The position numbers and the translations under genes are program-made. A stretch of 64,000 bases of DNA from JBFHIZ01 sp963666475 (GTDB lineage: Bacteria > Bacillota > Clostridia > Lachnospirales > Lachnospiraceae). Each line of letters opens with the position of its first letter. The stretch's first letter is position 1. This document shows, one piece after another, positions 33,827 through 42,842 of this stretch. The stretch is from positions 62,001 to 126,000 of the forward strand of contig CAXXJM010000001.1 in the NCBI GenBank assembly GCA_963666475.2. The letters are read 5' to 3'. The notes beneath the pieces were generated by a model. The model saw nothing but the letters and a program-made list of their open reading frames with translations. It did not search any database and was not told where the DNA came from.

Positions 33827-33861
33827 ATTTATTAAATCCGGACACGGACGTCTTAATAAAT
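33827..33861 (-). promoter_or_regulatory. Leader hairpin of rpsT
   Basis: In the 5' untranslated part of the S20 message, ATTTATTAA pairs with TTAATAAAT (9 bp) around an inner TCCG/CGGA stem. A promoter TTGCAC, 17 bases, TATTTA precedes it on the minus strand. This could be an S20-binding feedback site. Confidence 0.45.
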
Positions 33862-33934
33862 ACATACTAACTTATTTTAGTGCAAGCAAGCAGTTCTGTC
33901 AATAGAAAATTCACTTTTTTTGAAATGAAATTTA

Positions 33935-33964
33935 TAGACACGATTAGCCCATTTATGCTATACT
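33935..33964 (+). promoter_or_regulatory. Promoter of lepA
   Basis: TAGACA, an 18-base gap and TATACT, 33 bases before the start. The word TAGACACGATT recurs at the promoter at 37036. Confidence 0.65.
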
Positions 33965-33996
33965 TAGTGGCGTAAAAACGATTGATGGAGGGATGT

Positions 33997-35814
33997 ATGT
34001 CCAGTTTTGATAAACAAAAAATCCGCAACTTCTGTATTATAGCACACATAGACCATGGTAAGTCAACCTTAGCCGACCGAATCATTCAAATGACCGGTTT
34101 GTTAACTGAGCGCGAAATGAAAGCACAGGTATTGGATAATATGGATCTGGAGAGAGAGCGTGGTATCACGATTAAAGCTCAGTCTGTGCGTACAGTATAT
34201 AAAGCAAAAGATGGTGAAGAATATATTTTTAATTTGATCGATACCCCAGGGCACGTCGATTTTAATTATGAAGTGAGTCGTGCACTTGCTGCATGTGATG
34301 GAGCGATTCTTGTAGTTGATGCAGCACAAGGAATCGAGGCACAAACGCTTGCAAATGTTTACCTTGCATTAGACCATAATCTTGATGTATTTCCGGTAAT
34401 CAATAAAATCGATCTTCCTAGTGCGGAACCGGACCGTGTGAAGAATGAGATTGAAGATGTAATTGGTATTGAAGCACAGGACGCACCTCTGATATCTGCA
34501 AAAAATGGAATTGGAATAGATGAAGTATTAGAAGCTGTAATTGCTAAAATACCTGCTCCGAGTGGGTCGGATCGGGAGCCACTTCAGGCGCTGATTTTTG
34601 ACTCTCTGTATGATTCCTATAAAGGCGTAATTATTTTTTGCCGAATCTTTAATGGAAAAGTAAAGAAGGGAAGTATAATCAAAATGATGGCAACGGGAGC
34701 GCAAGCTGAAGTTGTTGAAGTAGGATATTTTGGAGCAGGACGTTTTATACCTGCAGGAGAACTTAGTGCGGGAATGGTTGGGTATATTACTGCATCGATT
34801 AAGAATGTCAAAGATACTGCGGTAGGTGACACGGTGACAGATCTAGAGGCTCCGTGCAAGGAGCCATTGCCAGGCTATAAAAAAGTAAATTCTTTTGTAT
34901 ATTGTGGGATGTATCCGGCAGATGGAGCAAAATATCCAGACCTGCGCGATGCACTTGAAAAATTGAAGTTGAATGATGCTTCATTGCAATATGAACCTGA
35001 AACATCGATTGCCTTGGGGTTTGGTTATCGTTGTGGGTTTCTGGGGTTGCTTCATTTAGAAATTATCCAAGAGCGTTTAGAACGAGAATATAATCTGGAC
35101 TTGGTTACAACTGCTCCCGGAGTTATCTATAAAGTCTATAAGCACAATGGTGAAATGCTGGAATTAACAAATCCATCGAATCTTCCGCAACCGACTGAAA
35201 TCAATTATATGGAAGAACCAATTGTAAAAGCGGAAATTATGGTGACAACTGAATTTATTGGAAGCATCATGGATCTATGCCAAGAACGAAGAGGAATTTA
35301 TCATGGAATGGAATATTTAGATACTTCTAGGGCTTTGCTGCGATACGATTTACCACTCAACGAAATTATTTATGATTTCTTTGATGCGTTAAAATCTCGT
35401 TCGAAAGGGTATGCATCGTTTGATTATGACATCAAAGGATATGAAAAATCGGAACTGGTGAAGTTGGATATTTTGATTAATCATGAAGAAGTGGATGCGC
35501 TTTCATTTATTGTTCATGCAGATTCTGCATATGAACGTGGTAAGAAAATGTGTGAAAAACTAAAAGAAGAGATTCCTAGACATTTGTTTGAAATTCCAAT
35601 ACAAGCAGCAATTGGAGGTAAAATCATCGCCCGAACTACGGTTAAGGCAATGCGAAAAGATGTACTTGCAAAATGCTATGGTGGAGATATCACTAGAAAG
35701 AAAAAGTTGTTGGAGAAACAAAAAGAAGGAAAGAAAAGAATGCGTCAGGTCGGAAATGTAGAAATTCCACAGAAAGCATTTATGAGTGTGTTGAAGTTGG
35801 ATGATGGGAAATAA
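33997..35814 (+). CDS. lepA: Elongation factor 4 (back-translocating GTPase)
   Basis: A 605-residue translational GTPase: G1 AHIDHGKSTLADRI, switch RERGITIKAQSVR, G3 DTPGHVDFNYEVSRAL, G4 NKIDLP, and the LepA-specific C-terminal domain (KCYGGDITRKKKLLEKQKEG, KRMRQVGNVEIPQKAF). ATG 33997 is preceded by GGAGGG; the TTG 15 bases earlier is not needed. hemW follows two bases later, a common Firmicutes pair. Confidence 0.97.
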   Translation: MSSFDKQKIRNFCIIAHIDHGKSTLADRIIQMTGLLTEREMKAQVLDNMDLERERGITIKAQSVRTVYKAKDGEEYIFNLIDTPGHVDFNYEVSRALAACDGAILVVDAAQGIEAQTLANVYLALDHNLDVFPVINKIDLPSAEPDRVKNEIEDVIGIEAQDAPLISAKNGIGIDEVLEAVIAKIPAPSGSDREPLQALIFDSLYDSYKGVIIFCRIFNGKVKKGSIIKMMATGAQAEVVEVGYFGAGRFIPAGELSAGMVGYITASIKNVKDTAVGDTVTDLEAPCKEPLPGYKKVNSFVYCGMYPADGAKYPDLRDALEKLKLNDASLQYEPETSIALGFGYRCGFLGLLHLEIIQERLEREYNLDLVTTAPGVIYKVYKHNGEMLELTNPSNLPQPTEINYMEEPIVKAEIMVTTEFIGSIMDLCQERRGIYHGMEYLDTSRALLRYDLPLNEIIYDFFDALKSRSKGYASFDYDIKGYEKSELVKLDILINHEEVDALSFIVHADSAYERGKKMCEKLKEEIPRHLFEIPIQAAIGGKIIARTTVKAMRKDVLAKCYGGDITRKKKLLEKQKEGKKRMRQVGNVEIPQKAFMSVLKLDDGK

Positions 35815-35816
35815 TC

Positions 35817-37034
35817 ATGAATGAATCAAACAATGCAAATAAAATACATGCCGAAGATCAGATAAAATCGTTACGAAGCTGTCGAGAAAATCGACAGCTT
35901 CGTTTGTATATTCATGTGCCTTTTTGCGTGAAAAAGTGTAATTACTGCGATTTCTATTCGCAAACAGGAACGAACAAACAAATGGAGGAATATACAAGCA
36001 GGGTTGTTTCAGAGATTTTGGAACAGAGTAAGGATTACAGTACACGCGAAGTTGTTAGTATCTATTTTGGAGGAGGGACTCCATCCATACTTCCTGTGAA
36101 ACACATTCGAACGATTGTAAATACTCTCAAAAAATCGTTTCATGTTCAAAATGAAGCTGAGATTACAATAGAAGTAAACCCAAGGACAGCAACATATCTG
36201 AATCTCTTGGAATATTACGAAATGGGATTTAACAGGATTAGTATTGGAATGCAAACGACAGATGATGACGAGTTGCGTTCACTTGGAAGAGCCCATACGT
36301 TCCAGGATTTTTTAAACACCTTTGCATGGGCAAGAGAAGCAGGTTTTTTGAATTTGAATGTGGATGTTATGGCAGCGATACCAGGACAGAGCCTTAGTAG
36401 TTATCAAAGGACGTTACGAAGAATCTGTGAATTGAAACCGGAGCATATTTCTTCCTATAGTTTGATTTTAGAAGAGGGAACGAACTTTTATGACTGGTAT
36501 GTTGAAGGGAATACCGATTCCTGCGACCGTGACAATACATTTTTAAAGTCATTACCCTCGGAAGACGAAGAGCGGGAAATGTATCTACTTACTCAATCCT
36601 ACTTGGCAGAACAGGGATATGTGTCGTATGAAATCAGCAACTATGCGAAGCCTGGATATGCGTGCAAGCATAATATCGGATATTGGAAACGAGATGAGTA
36701 TCTTGGCTTTGGACCAACGGCTGCATCTTTTGTAAACCATACCAGATGGACAAATGACATAGAAGAAAAACATCATTTAACCCTTCAGGAAGAGATGGAG
36801 GAATTCATGTTTTTGGGCTTGAGAATGACAAAGGGAATTTTGGTAGATGATTTTGAACAAGCATTTCAAAAATCCCTATTTGATGTTTTTGGAAATGAAC
36901 TAAGAGAAAGCATGAAAGAAGGACTATTAGAAGAAATAAAAAAGGGAAGGGATGATCATCGAATCCGACTGACGACAAAGGGAATAGATCTTAGCAATTT
37001 TGTATTTGCAAAGTTCATCAATTTGTCAGAATAA
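35817..37034 (+). CDS. hemW: Heme chaperone / radical SAM protein HemW
   Basis: A 405-residue radical-SAM protein with CVKKCNYCDF (the CxxxCxxC iron-sulfur site), GGGTPSILPVKHI, EVNPRTATYLNL and the HemW C-terminal domain (GFGPTAASFVN; MFLGLRMTKGI). HemW binds heme and is related to HemN. In HemW the region before the cysteines is usually short. Here there are about 27 extra N-terminal residues, coded by a stretch with a perfect hairpin, so the exact start is uncertain. Confidence 0.93.
   Translation: MNESNNANKIHAEDQIKSLRSCRENRQLRLYIHVPFCVKKCNYCDFYSQTGTNKQMEEYTSRVVSEILEQSKDYSTREVVSIYFGGGTPSILPVKHIRTIVNTLKKSFHVQNEAEITIEVNPRTATYLNLLEYYEMGFNRISIGMQTTDDDELRSLGRAHTFQDFLNTFAWAREAGFLNLNVDVMAAIPGQSLSSYQRTLRRICELKPEHISSYSLILEEGTNFYDWYVEGNTDSCDRDNTFLKSLPSEDEEREMYLLTQSYLAEQGYVSYEISNYAKPGYACKHNIGYWKRDEYLGFGPTAASFVNHTRWTNDIEEKHHLTLQEEMEEFMFLGLRMTKGILVDDFEQAFQKSLFDVFGNELRESMKEGLLEEIKKGRDDHRIRLTTKGIDLSNFVFAKFINLSE
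35873..35903 (+). other. Perfect hairpin inside the hemW start region
   Basis: A 13-bp perfect stem ACGAAGCTGTCGA / TCGACAGCTTCGT with loop GAAAA lies 56 bases after the hemW ATG and 59 bases after the lepA stop, followed only by TTTG. It could be an inefficient lepA terminator or control hemW translation. Confidence 0.8.
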
Positions 37035-37035
37035 G

Positions 37036-37064
37036 TAGACACGATTCGGATATTTTTGTATAAT
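37036..37064 (+). promoter_or_regulatory. Promoter of the HD-like/pilT unit
   Basis: TAGACA, a 17-base gap and TATAAT, 32 bases before the gene. The first 11 bases are the same as in the lepA promoter. Confidence 0.75.
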
Positions 37065-37095
37065 ATGACTTGTATACTTGAATGGAGGATAACCA

Positions 37096-38124
37096 ATGTT
37101 ATTTATAAAATCAGATAATCTCAAAGAGGGAATGCGTCTTGCACGTCCGATTTATAATAGAAATGGAGTCTTATTATATGAAAGAGATTCAAAGTTATCC
37201 TCACAGGGAATCATGAGTGTGAGAAACTTTGGATTGATTGGGTTATATATTTTAGAACCAGCAGAACCTGTTCCTCCAATGACCCAGGAGGATCTGGCAT
37301 TCGAACGTTTTCAGACAATCGAAGTTTTCGCAATCAAAGAGGAATTAACATCCATTGTTAAAAATCAGAGAAAAATAAAACTCCCAATGATTGTTGCAGA
37401 TGTTGTACGAAATTATGGCAGACTTGACCATAAGATAAATTTCATTCAAAATCTCAGAAGTAATGAGGATCGTCTGATCAAACATGCACTTAATGTAGCG
37501 ATTTTAAGTGCGCTGATCAGTCACAACATGGGACTTCCTTTGAAAACACAGACAGATATTGTAACAGGAGCGATACTTCACGTATTGGGAGAATTCGAAA
37601 ATGGATTTTCTATGATTGAAACGGTAACAGGAGATGAACCAAATATCAAACGTATGTGTATGCAAGCAAAAAAGGCGACAGAAGATTGGGAAAAGAAAGA
37701 GCAATCTGAAATAAAAATGGATATACGTTCCAAAATTTTATTTGTAGCCGAAATCTTTGATAAAATGACGGCAATGCAATTGGATGTGGAACCTAAATCT
37801 GTAATATATACTGTTAAAATGCTTGCAAAAGAGCGTGATTTTTTTGATTCAGATGTCGTAATAGCTTTAATATCTTCTATTAATTTGTTGACGCCTGGCG
37901 TTTGTGTAGAGTTCACTTCAGGTGAAAAGGGAGTAGTAATCGTTGAAAACAAGACAAATGTCTTTAGACCAATTGTTTTAGGGTTTCAGAACAACAAAGT
38001 TTTTGATTTGTCAAACCATTTGATTCAATCAGAATACGAAATAATGGATGTAATGAAAACCATGGACAATCGTGTTATAATAGATGAAGAAACTATTAAA
38101 GCTTATATAAAAAAAGATAAATAG
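37096..38124 (+). CDS. Degenerate HD-GYP-like protein
   Basis: A 342-residue protein with the plan of HD-GYP regulators: an N-terminal DUF3391-like region (LKEGMRLARPIYNRNGVLLY), then helices matching the HD domain (LIKHALNVAILSALISHNMG; TDIVTGAILHVLGEFENG), and a C-terminal part (KILFVAEIFDKMTA; GEKGVVIVENKTNVFRPIVL) as in HD-GYP proteins. The catalytic HDxGK is changed to His162-Val-Leu-Gly-Glu and the GYP loop is absent, so hydrolysis of c-di-GMP is unlikely. It may bind a nucleotide or partner instead. It precedes pilT, so a link to surface pili or motility is possible. Confidence 0.75.
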   Translation: MLFIKSDNLKEGMRLARPIYNRNGVLLYERDSKLSSQGIMSVRNFGLIGLYILEPAEPVPPMTQEDLAFERFQTIEVFAIKEELTSIVKNQRKIKLPMIVADVVRNYGRLDHKINFIQNLRSNEDRLIKHALNVAILSALISHNMGLPLKTQTDIVTGAILHVLGEFENGFSMIETVTGDEPNIKRMCMQAKKATEDWEKKEQSEIKMDIRSKILFVAEIFDKMTAMQLDVEPKSVIYTVKMLAKERDFFDSDVVIALISSINLLTPGVCVEFTSGEKGVVIVENKTNVFRPIVLGFQNNKVFDLSNHLIQSEYEIMDVMKTMDNRVIIDEETIKAYIKKDK

Positions 38125-38147
38125 TATGATTCTATCATACTTTCTAT
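38123..38147 (+). terminator. Weak hairpin between the HD-like gene and pilT
   Basis: AGTATGAT / ATCATACT with a TCT loop begins within the stop codon and is followed by TTTCTA. It may attenuate rather than fully terminate. Confidence 0.5.
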
Positions 38148-38172
38148 GTCACAGAGATAGGGGGGGATTCTA

Positions 38173-39234
38173 GTGGCGAAAATGAATATCGAAGAAATTC
38201 TTCGTAAAGCAAAAATGGAAGGTGCTTCGGATGTGCATATTACGGTTGGTATTCCTCCGAAGATTCGTGTAAATGGAAGTCTGATCAGTATGGATTACGA
38301 ACGTTGTTTGCCACAAGACACAGAAGATATCGCGTTTCAAATGATGACAGAGCGGCAAAAGGCAGAGTTTGAATCTAGAGGCGAGTATGATATGTCGTAT
38401 TCCATCTCTAATTTAGGTAGATATCGTGTTAATGTTTATCGACAGAGAGGTTCTGTTGCAGTTGCTTTTCGTTTGGTTGACACAATCGTTCCATCGCCAG
38501 AGGTTTTGGGGGTACCCGAGTCGGTTGTTGACTTATATAAAAGAAAAAGAGGATTGATCTTAGTGACTGGACCGACTGGAAGTGGTAAATCTACAACCCT
38601 TGCAGCCTTGATTGATAAGATCAATAACCAAAGAGATGCACATGTTATTACATTAGAAGATCCGATCGAATACTTGCATCAGCATAAAAAATCAATGGTT
38701 AATCAAAGGGAAATTGGCTTGGATACAGACAATTATGCAAACGGTCTTCGTGCAGCTCTACGTGAAGATCCAGATGTTATTTTGGTTGGAGAGATGCGAG
38801 ATTTCGAAACAATAAGTGTGGCAATTACAGCAGCAGAAACTGGACATCTTGTTCTATCCACGTTGCATACCATAGGTGCAGCCAGTACGGTTGATCGTGT
38901 AATTGATGTTTTTCCACCACATCAGCAGCAGCAAATTCGAATTCAACTTGCAAATGTGTTACAAGCTGTTATTTCACAGCAATTAATACCTACCGTCGAT
39001 GAAGCCGGTCGAGTAGCTGCTTTTGAAGTATTGCATACATCATCCGCGGTCAAGAACCTTATTCGAGAAGAAAAATCTCATCAATTGCAGTCCGTTATGC
39101 AGACCAATCGAAAAATGGGTATGATTACAATGGATGAAGCAATTTTTCAACTGTTTTTTCAAGGAAAGATTACAAAAAAAATGGCGATTCAATTTGCGCA
39201 AGATCCAGATTCAATGGCTCAAAAACTTCATTAG
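38173..39234 (+). CDS. pilT: Twitching motility ATPase PilT
   Basis: A 353-residue hexameric type IV pilus retraction ATPase: N-terminal PAS-like domain (GASDVHITVGIPPKIRVNG), Walker A GPTGSGKSTTLAALID, Asp box (ITLEDPIEYLH), Walker B (DPDVILVGEMRDFETI), His box (GHLVLSTLHTIGAASTVDR). It starts at GTG with a G-rich site before it. No pilin or pilus assembly gene is in the window, so this copy is separated from the rest of the machine. Confidence 0.93.
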   Translation: MAKMNIEEILRKAKMEGASDVHITVGIPPKIRVNGSLISMDYERCLPQDTEDIAFQMMTERQKAEFESRGEYDMSYSISNLGRYRVNVYRQRGSVAVAFRLVDTIVPSPEVLGVPESVVDLYKRKRGLILVTGPTGSGKSTTLAALIDKINNQRDAHVITLEDPIEYLHQHKKSMVNQREIGLDTDNYANGLRAALREDPDVILVGEMRDFETISVAITAAETGHLVLSTLHTIGAASTVDRVIDVFPPHQQQQIRIQLANVLQAVISQQLIPTVDEAGRVAAFEVLHTSSAVKNLIREEKSHQLQSVMQTNRKMGMITMDEAIFQLFFQGKITKKMAIQFAQDPDSMAQKLH

Positions 39235-39254
39235 TTTATACCATATAATAGCAG

Positions 39255-39325
39255 ACGGTCGGCTAAGCCGACCGTTTCTTATACAGGACATATCCTGTTT
39301 CTTAAAGAAGACATTCGTTCTTCAA
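39255..39325 (+). terminator. Tandem hairpins after pilT
   Basis: Three consecutive hairpins: ACGGTCGGC/GCCGACCGT (39255-39275) with TTTCTT after it, ACAGGA/TCCTGT (39283-39298), and GAAGA/TCTTC (39307-39323). The first is the likely terminator. Confidence 0.75.
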
Positions 39326-39365
39326 AATTCTCATTAAAACCAATTGAATAGAAAGGAAGTATCAA

Positions 39366-40931
39366 ATGTATTGTAAAATCATTTCAGGGGCAGTTCTAGG
39401 GGTAGAAGTCTGTCTTGTAGAAGTGGAGGTGTGCGTCAATCATGGGATGCCTTGTTTTGAGATGGTGGGCTATTTAGGTAGTGAAGTCAAAGAAGCAAGA
39501 GAAAGGGTGCGGGTCAGTATCATGAATTCAGGGATACGCATTCCACCAAAACATATTACTGTAAACATCTCTCCGGCACATATCAGGAAAAGTGGGACTG
39601 CTTTTGATTTGCCTATTGCGGTCGGCTTATTAAGTGGACTTGGTATTCTGAAAGAGGAGCATTTTAGAAATGTGCTTATTATGGGTGAACTTGGATTAGA
39701 TGGTCAAGTAAAGTTCACGCAAGCAATTTTACCTGCAGTGCTTGAAGCGAAAAAAAGAGGAATACATCGGGTGTTAATCCCAAAAGAAAACGCACAAGAA
39801 GCAGGAATTGTAGAGGGAATTGAAGTGATTGGAATCTGCTCCATATCTGAGATTATCGCCTATCTGTCTGCTACCGAAAAAGAAAAAAGAAAAATCGTTT
39901 TACCGACAATGATTCAACCAGAAAAAATATTTCGACAGGATGAAGAAGCATTGTTTCCAGATTTTCAAGATGTGAATGGACAAGTGCTCACAAAACGGGC
40001 AATGGAAATTGCGGCTGCAGGATTTCACAATCTATTAATGATTGGTCCGCCAGGGACAGGTAAGACCATGATGGCAAAAAGAATGCCATACATTTTACCT
40101 TCCTTGACTTTGGAAGAAAGTTTGGAGGTTTCAAAAGTTTATAGTGTGGCTGGACTTTTAAAGAGCGGAGATACAATTCTTACAAAACGACCATTTCTAA
40201 ATCCACATCATACCATATCTGAACAAGCTCTAGCTGGTGGGGGAAGAAACCCCAGACCGGGAGTTGTGAGTCTAGCACATCGAGGAATCCTATTCTTGGA
40301 TGAATTACCCGAATTTAAAAGAAATACAATTGAAATATTGAGGCAACCACTTGAGGATCGTAAAATTTTGATTTCAAGAGTGCATGGAAATTTATCGTAC
40401 CCTGCAAATTTCATGCTCATTGCTGCGATGAATCCATGCCCATGTGGAAATTATCCAGACAGAAATCGATGCCACTGTAAGGACTCAGAAAGAAAACGTT
40501 ATCAAAGTCATATATCGGGCGCAATCTTGGATCGAATTGATATTTTTACAGATGTAGAAAGAATTTCCATACAGGAAATAGAGAAAGATAAAACGGCAGA
40601 GTCTAGTTTGAAAATAAAAATGCGTGTATTACAAGCGCGGGAAATACAAAAAAATCGTTATCGTGATTCTGACATTTTTTTCAATTCAGAGCTTACTCCA
40701 AGTATGATGGATGTATTTTGCAATTTAGGAAAGGAAGAAAAAAAATATATGGAGCAGATTTTTGAAAGCTTTCATTTGTCCGTCAGGGCGTATCATAAAA
40801 CTTTAAAAGTTGCACGTACAATTGCAGACTTGGGAGGAAGTATAAACATTCAAATGGAACATATCAGTGAAGCAATTGGATATCGAAGTTTAGATAATAA
40901 ATGGAGTGGGTGTGAAAATGAACGTTTATGA
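39366..40931 (+). CDS. comM: YifB/ComM family Mg-chelatase-like AAA+ ATPase
   Basis: A 521-residue ATPase with an N-terminal Lon-like domain (GIRIPPKHITVNISPAHIRK), Walker A GPPGTGKTMMAKRMP, Walker B ILFLDELPEF, a zinc-like cluster (NPCPCGNYPDRNRCHCKD) and a C-terminal Mg-chelatase domain (FHLSVRAYHKTLKVARTIAD). ComM helicases promote branch migration during natural transformation. It is followed by dprA with a short overlap, a usual pairing in competence loci. Confidence 0.92.
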   Translation: MYCKIISGAVLGVEVCLVEVEVCVNHGMPCFEMVGYLGSEVKEARERVRVSIMNSGIRIPPKHITVNISPAHIRKSGTAFDLPIAVGLLSGLGILKEEHFRNVLIMGELGLDGQVKFTQAILPAVLEAKKRGIHRVLIPKENAQEAGIVEGIEVIGICSISEIIAYLSATEKEKRKIVLPTMIQPEKIFRQDEEALFPDFQDVNGQVLTKRAMEIAAAGFHNLLMIGPPGTGKTMMAKRMPYILPSLTLEESLEVSKVYSVAGLLKSGDTILTKRPFLNPHHTISEQALAGGGRNPRPGVVSLAHRGILFLDELPEFKRNTIEILRQPLEDRKILISRVHGNLSYPANFMLIAAMNPCPCGNYPDRNRCHCKDSERKRYQSHISGAILDRIDIFTDVERISIQEIEKDKTAESSLKIKMRVLQAREIQKNRYRDSDIFFNSELTPSMMDVFCNLGKEEKKYMEQIFESFHLSVRAYHKTLKVARTIADLGGSINIQMEHISEAIGYRSLDNKWSGCENERL

Positions 40932-42015
40932 ATATTGGTTTGCAACCTTAGAAGGGATTTCAAACAGAAAGAAAATACAATTATTGAATGAATATCGAAC
41001 GGAAGAACAAGTATTTGCGCTTTCAAAGGATAAGATTATAGCATGGAATACGAAGGTTCGATTGCTTTCTGAAAAAAACATAGTTCAACTGACAAACAAA
41101 TCGTTCAAAGAGTCTGCTCAATTACGTATGACAGAAAGTGAAAGAGCTGGAATTTGTTTGACTGTGTTTCATTCAAAAGAATACCCAAGGAAGTTGCTAG
41201 ATATACCAGATCCGCCATATGCAATTTTTTTTCAGGGAACCCTCCCCTCGAATGAAGGTCGAACGGTTGCTATCATTGGTGCAAGAGAATGTTCTGCATA
41301 TGGTATGAATATGGCAAGGAAAATAGGATATGAGTTAGGAAAGCAGGGCATTCAAGTAATCAGTGGTATGGCAAGGGGAATTGATGGAATTGCTCAAAAC
41401 GCATCGCTTCAGGCAAAGGGAACAAGTTTTGCAGTGCTTGGATGTGGTGTTGACGTATGTTATCCTGAAGACAATCAGGAATTGTATTTAAAATTAAAAT
41501 CTAGTGGAGGAGTACTGTCGGAATGTCCTCCACATACAAGACCTCAAAAGCATCTTTTTCCTGCTAGAAATCGAATCATTAGCGGATTATCTGATGTAGT
41601 ATTAGTCATTGAGGCAAGGAAAAAAAGTGGTACATTGATTACGGTAGAGATGGCACTTGAGCAAGGTAAAGATGTATATGTGCTCCCTGGAAGGATTACA
41701 GATGGACTTAGTGAAGGATGCAACCTGCTTTTGAGAGAAGGTGCTGCAATTTTCTTATCGGTAGAGCAATTTTTGGAAGATTATTATGGACAAACCACTG
41801 GAAAACAACTTAGCTTTTTTGGAATAGAAGAACTTAGTTCACAAGAGACAATTGTATATATCGAAATCAATTATGAGCCTGTAAGTATTAATGAGCTATA
41901 TTCGAATCTTTCGGAACAATTAAGTATGCAAGAAATGATGAAAAGCATCGTTTCCTTAGAGATGAAAGGCATCATTTTACGCGTGGGACCTGGACGTTAT
42001 GTAAGAAATCAATAG
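40912..42015 (+). CDS. dprA: DNA processing protein DprA (Smf)
   Basis: A protein of about 367 residues with the Rossmann-like DprA core (RTVAIIGARECSAYGMNMAR; QGIQVISGMARGIDGIAQN; TSFAVLGCGVDVCYPEDNQE; LFPARNRIISGLSDVVLVIE; GALITVE-like SGTLITVEMALEQGKDVYVL) and a C-terminal winged-helix piece. DprA loads RecA on incoming single-stranded DNA. It overlaps the comM end by 20 bases. GTG 40912 (five bases after GGAG) and ATG 40918 are both reasonable starts. Confidence 0.93.
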   Translation: MKMNVYEYWFATLEGISNRKKIQLLNEYRTEEQVFALSKDKIIAWNTKVRLLSEKNIVQLTNKSFKESAQLRMTESERAGICLTVFHSKEYPRKLLDIPDPPYAIFFQGTLPSNEGRTVAIIGARECSAYGMNMARKIGYELGKQGIQVISGMARGIDGIAQNASLQAKGTSFAVLGCGVDVCYPEDNQELYLKLKSSGGVLSECPPHTRPQKHLFPARNRIISGLSDVVLVIEARKKSGTLITVEMALEQGKDVYVLPGRITDGLSEGCNLLLREGAAIFLSVEQFLEDYYGQTTGKQLSFFGIEELSSQETIVYIEINYEPVSINELYSNLSEQLSMQEMMKSIVSLEMKGIILRVGPGRYVRNQ

Positions 42016-42037
42016 GAGTGGTTTTCCACTAAAAGTA

Positions 42038-42066
42038 TTGTGAAAGAAGATTACCTGTGTCATAAT
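42038..42066 (+). promoter_or_regulatory. Promoter of the YesL-like gene
   Basis: TTGTGA, a 17-base gap and CATAAT, 32 bases before the gene. Confidence 0.55.
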
Positions 42067-42097
42067 ATTAGAAATGTGAAATAGGAAGGTATGAACA

Positions 42098-42739
42098 ATG
42101 GAAGAAACTACAAAAAAAGAGACAGAAATTCAAATATTTTTCAGAGTATTAAAAAAGCACTTTTTTACACTGGTTTTTTTGAACCTAGTATTTGTGGTTA
42201 GTTGCATTCCAATTATTACAATTGCAAGTGCAAGTCGAGCAATGACAAAAGTAATGATGGATATGATTCGTGAAAAAGAATTTTCCATTGTTCGCGCTTA
42301 TTTCGAAGAAATGAAAACTCATTTTTTGAAACAAACAATCATTGGTACACCAATTGTTCTTGTTATGGGAGGTATGATATATCTTGTTGTTTTGACTATT
42401 CAAGAAGCCATGTTAGAAGCTTCTTTTTCTTATTTAATAGCAATAGCCTCAATCGTAATCTTGTTTATTTTTGCGATTTTATTGTATTTACAGAATTTGT
42501 TGGTTACCGTTTCAATTCCTATTGGAAAGGCAATAAAAAATTCTTTTTTATTAGTGTTTCTGTCACCGGTAGAATTGTTGATTCTTTTGGTTACCGTAGT
42601 GATTCCAACGGTTTGTTTTGCATGGTTCTTTTCGATTGGTTTTTCTTTTTTTATCATTCTTCATTTTTCATATGTTTATTTGGTGACGTCAGTGATAGCA
42701 TGGAAGATTATCAGGCGTTATGTAGTTAATAACCCTTAA
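42098..42739 (+). CDS. DUF624/YesL-like membrane protein
   Basis: A 213-residue protein with five or six helices. The N-terminal pattern (FFRVLKKHFFTLVFLNLVFVVSCIPIITI followed by an Ala-Ser-rich turn and a TKVMMDMIREKE helix) is that of YesL/DUF624 proteins, whose function is not established; they often occur with sugar ABC transporters. None is adjacent here. Very hydrophobic, with no charged catalytic motif. Confidence 0.7.
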   Translation: MEETTKKETEIQIFFRVLKKHFFTLVFLNLVFVVSCIPIITIASASRAMTKVMMDMIREKEFSIVRAYFEEMKTHFLKQTIIGTPIVLVMGGMIYLVVLTIQEAMLEASFSYLIAIASIVILFIFAILLYLQNLLVTVSIPIGKAIKNSFLLVFLSPVELLILLVTVVIPTVCFAWFFSIGFSFFIILHFSYVYLVTSVIAWKIIRRYVVNNP

Positions 42740-42745
42740 AAAAGC

Positions 42746-42775
42746 TTTACTAATTTGCCGTGCATGGTATATAAT
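42746..42775 (+). promoter_or_regulatory. Promoter of the SEC-C gene
   Basis: TTTACT, an 18-base gap and TATAAT, 67 bases before the gene. Confidence 0.65.
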
Positions 42776-42842
42776 AGCGAAGTAAGAATTACACGAATGT
42801 AAGATGTGTGAAAGTAGAAAATAGAAATAAAGGTGGAAAAAA

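Noticed and set aside
39252..39263. CAGACGGTCGGC, the reverse complement of the ZTP riboswitch 3' core
   Set aside because: It is just one arm of the pilT terminator; the other aptamer elements are missing on both strands.
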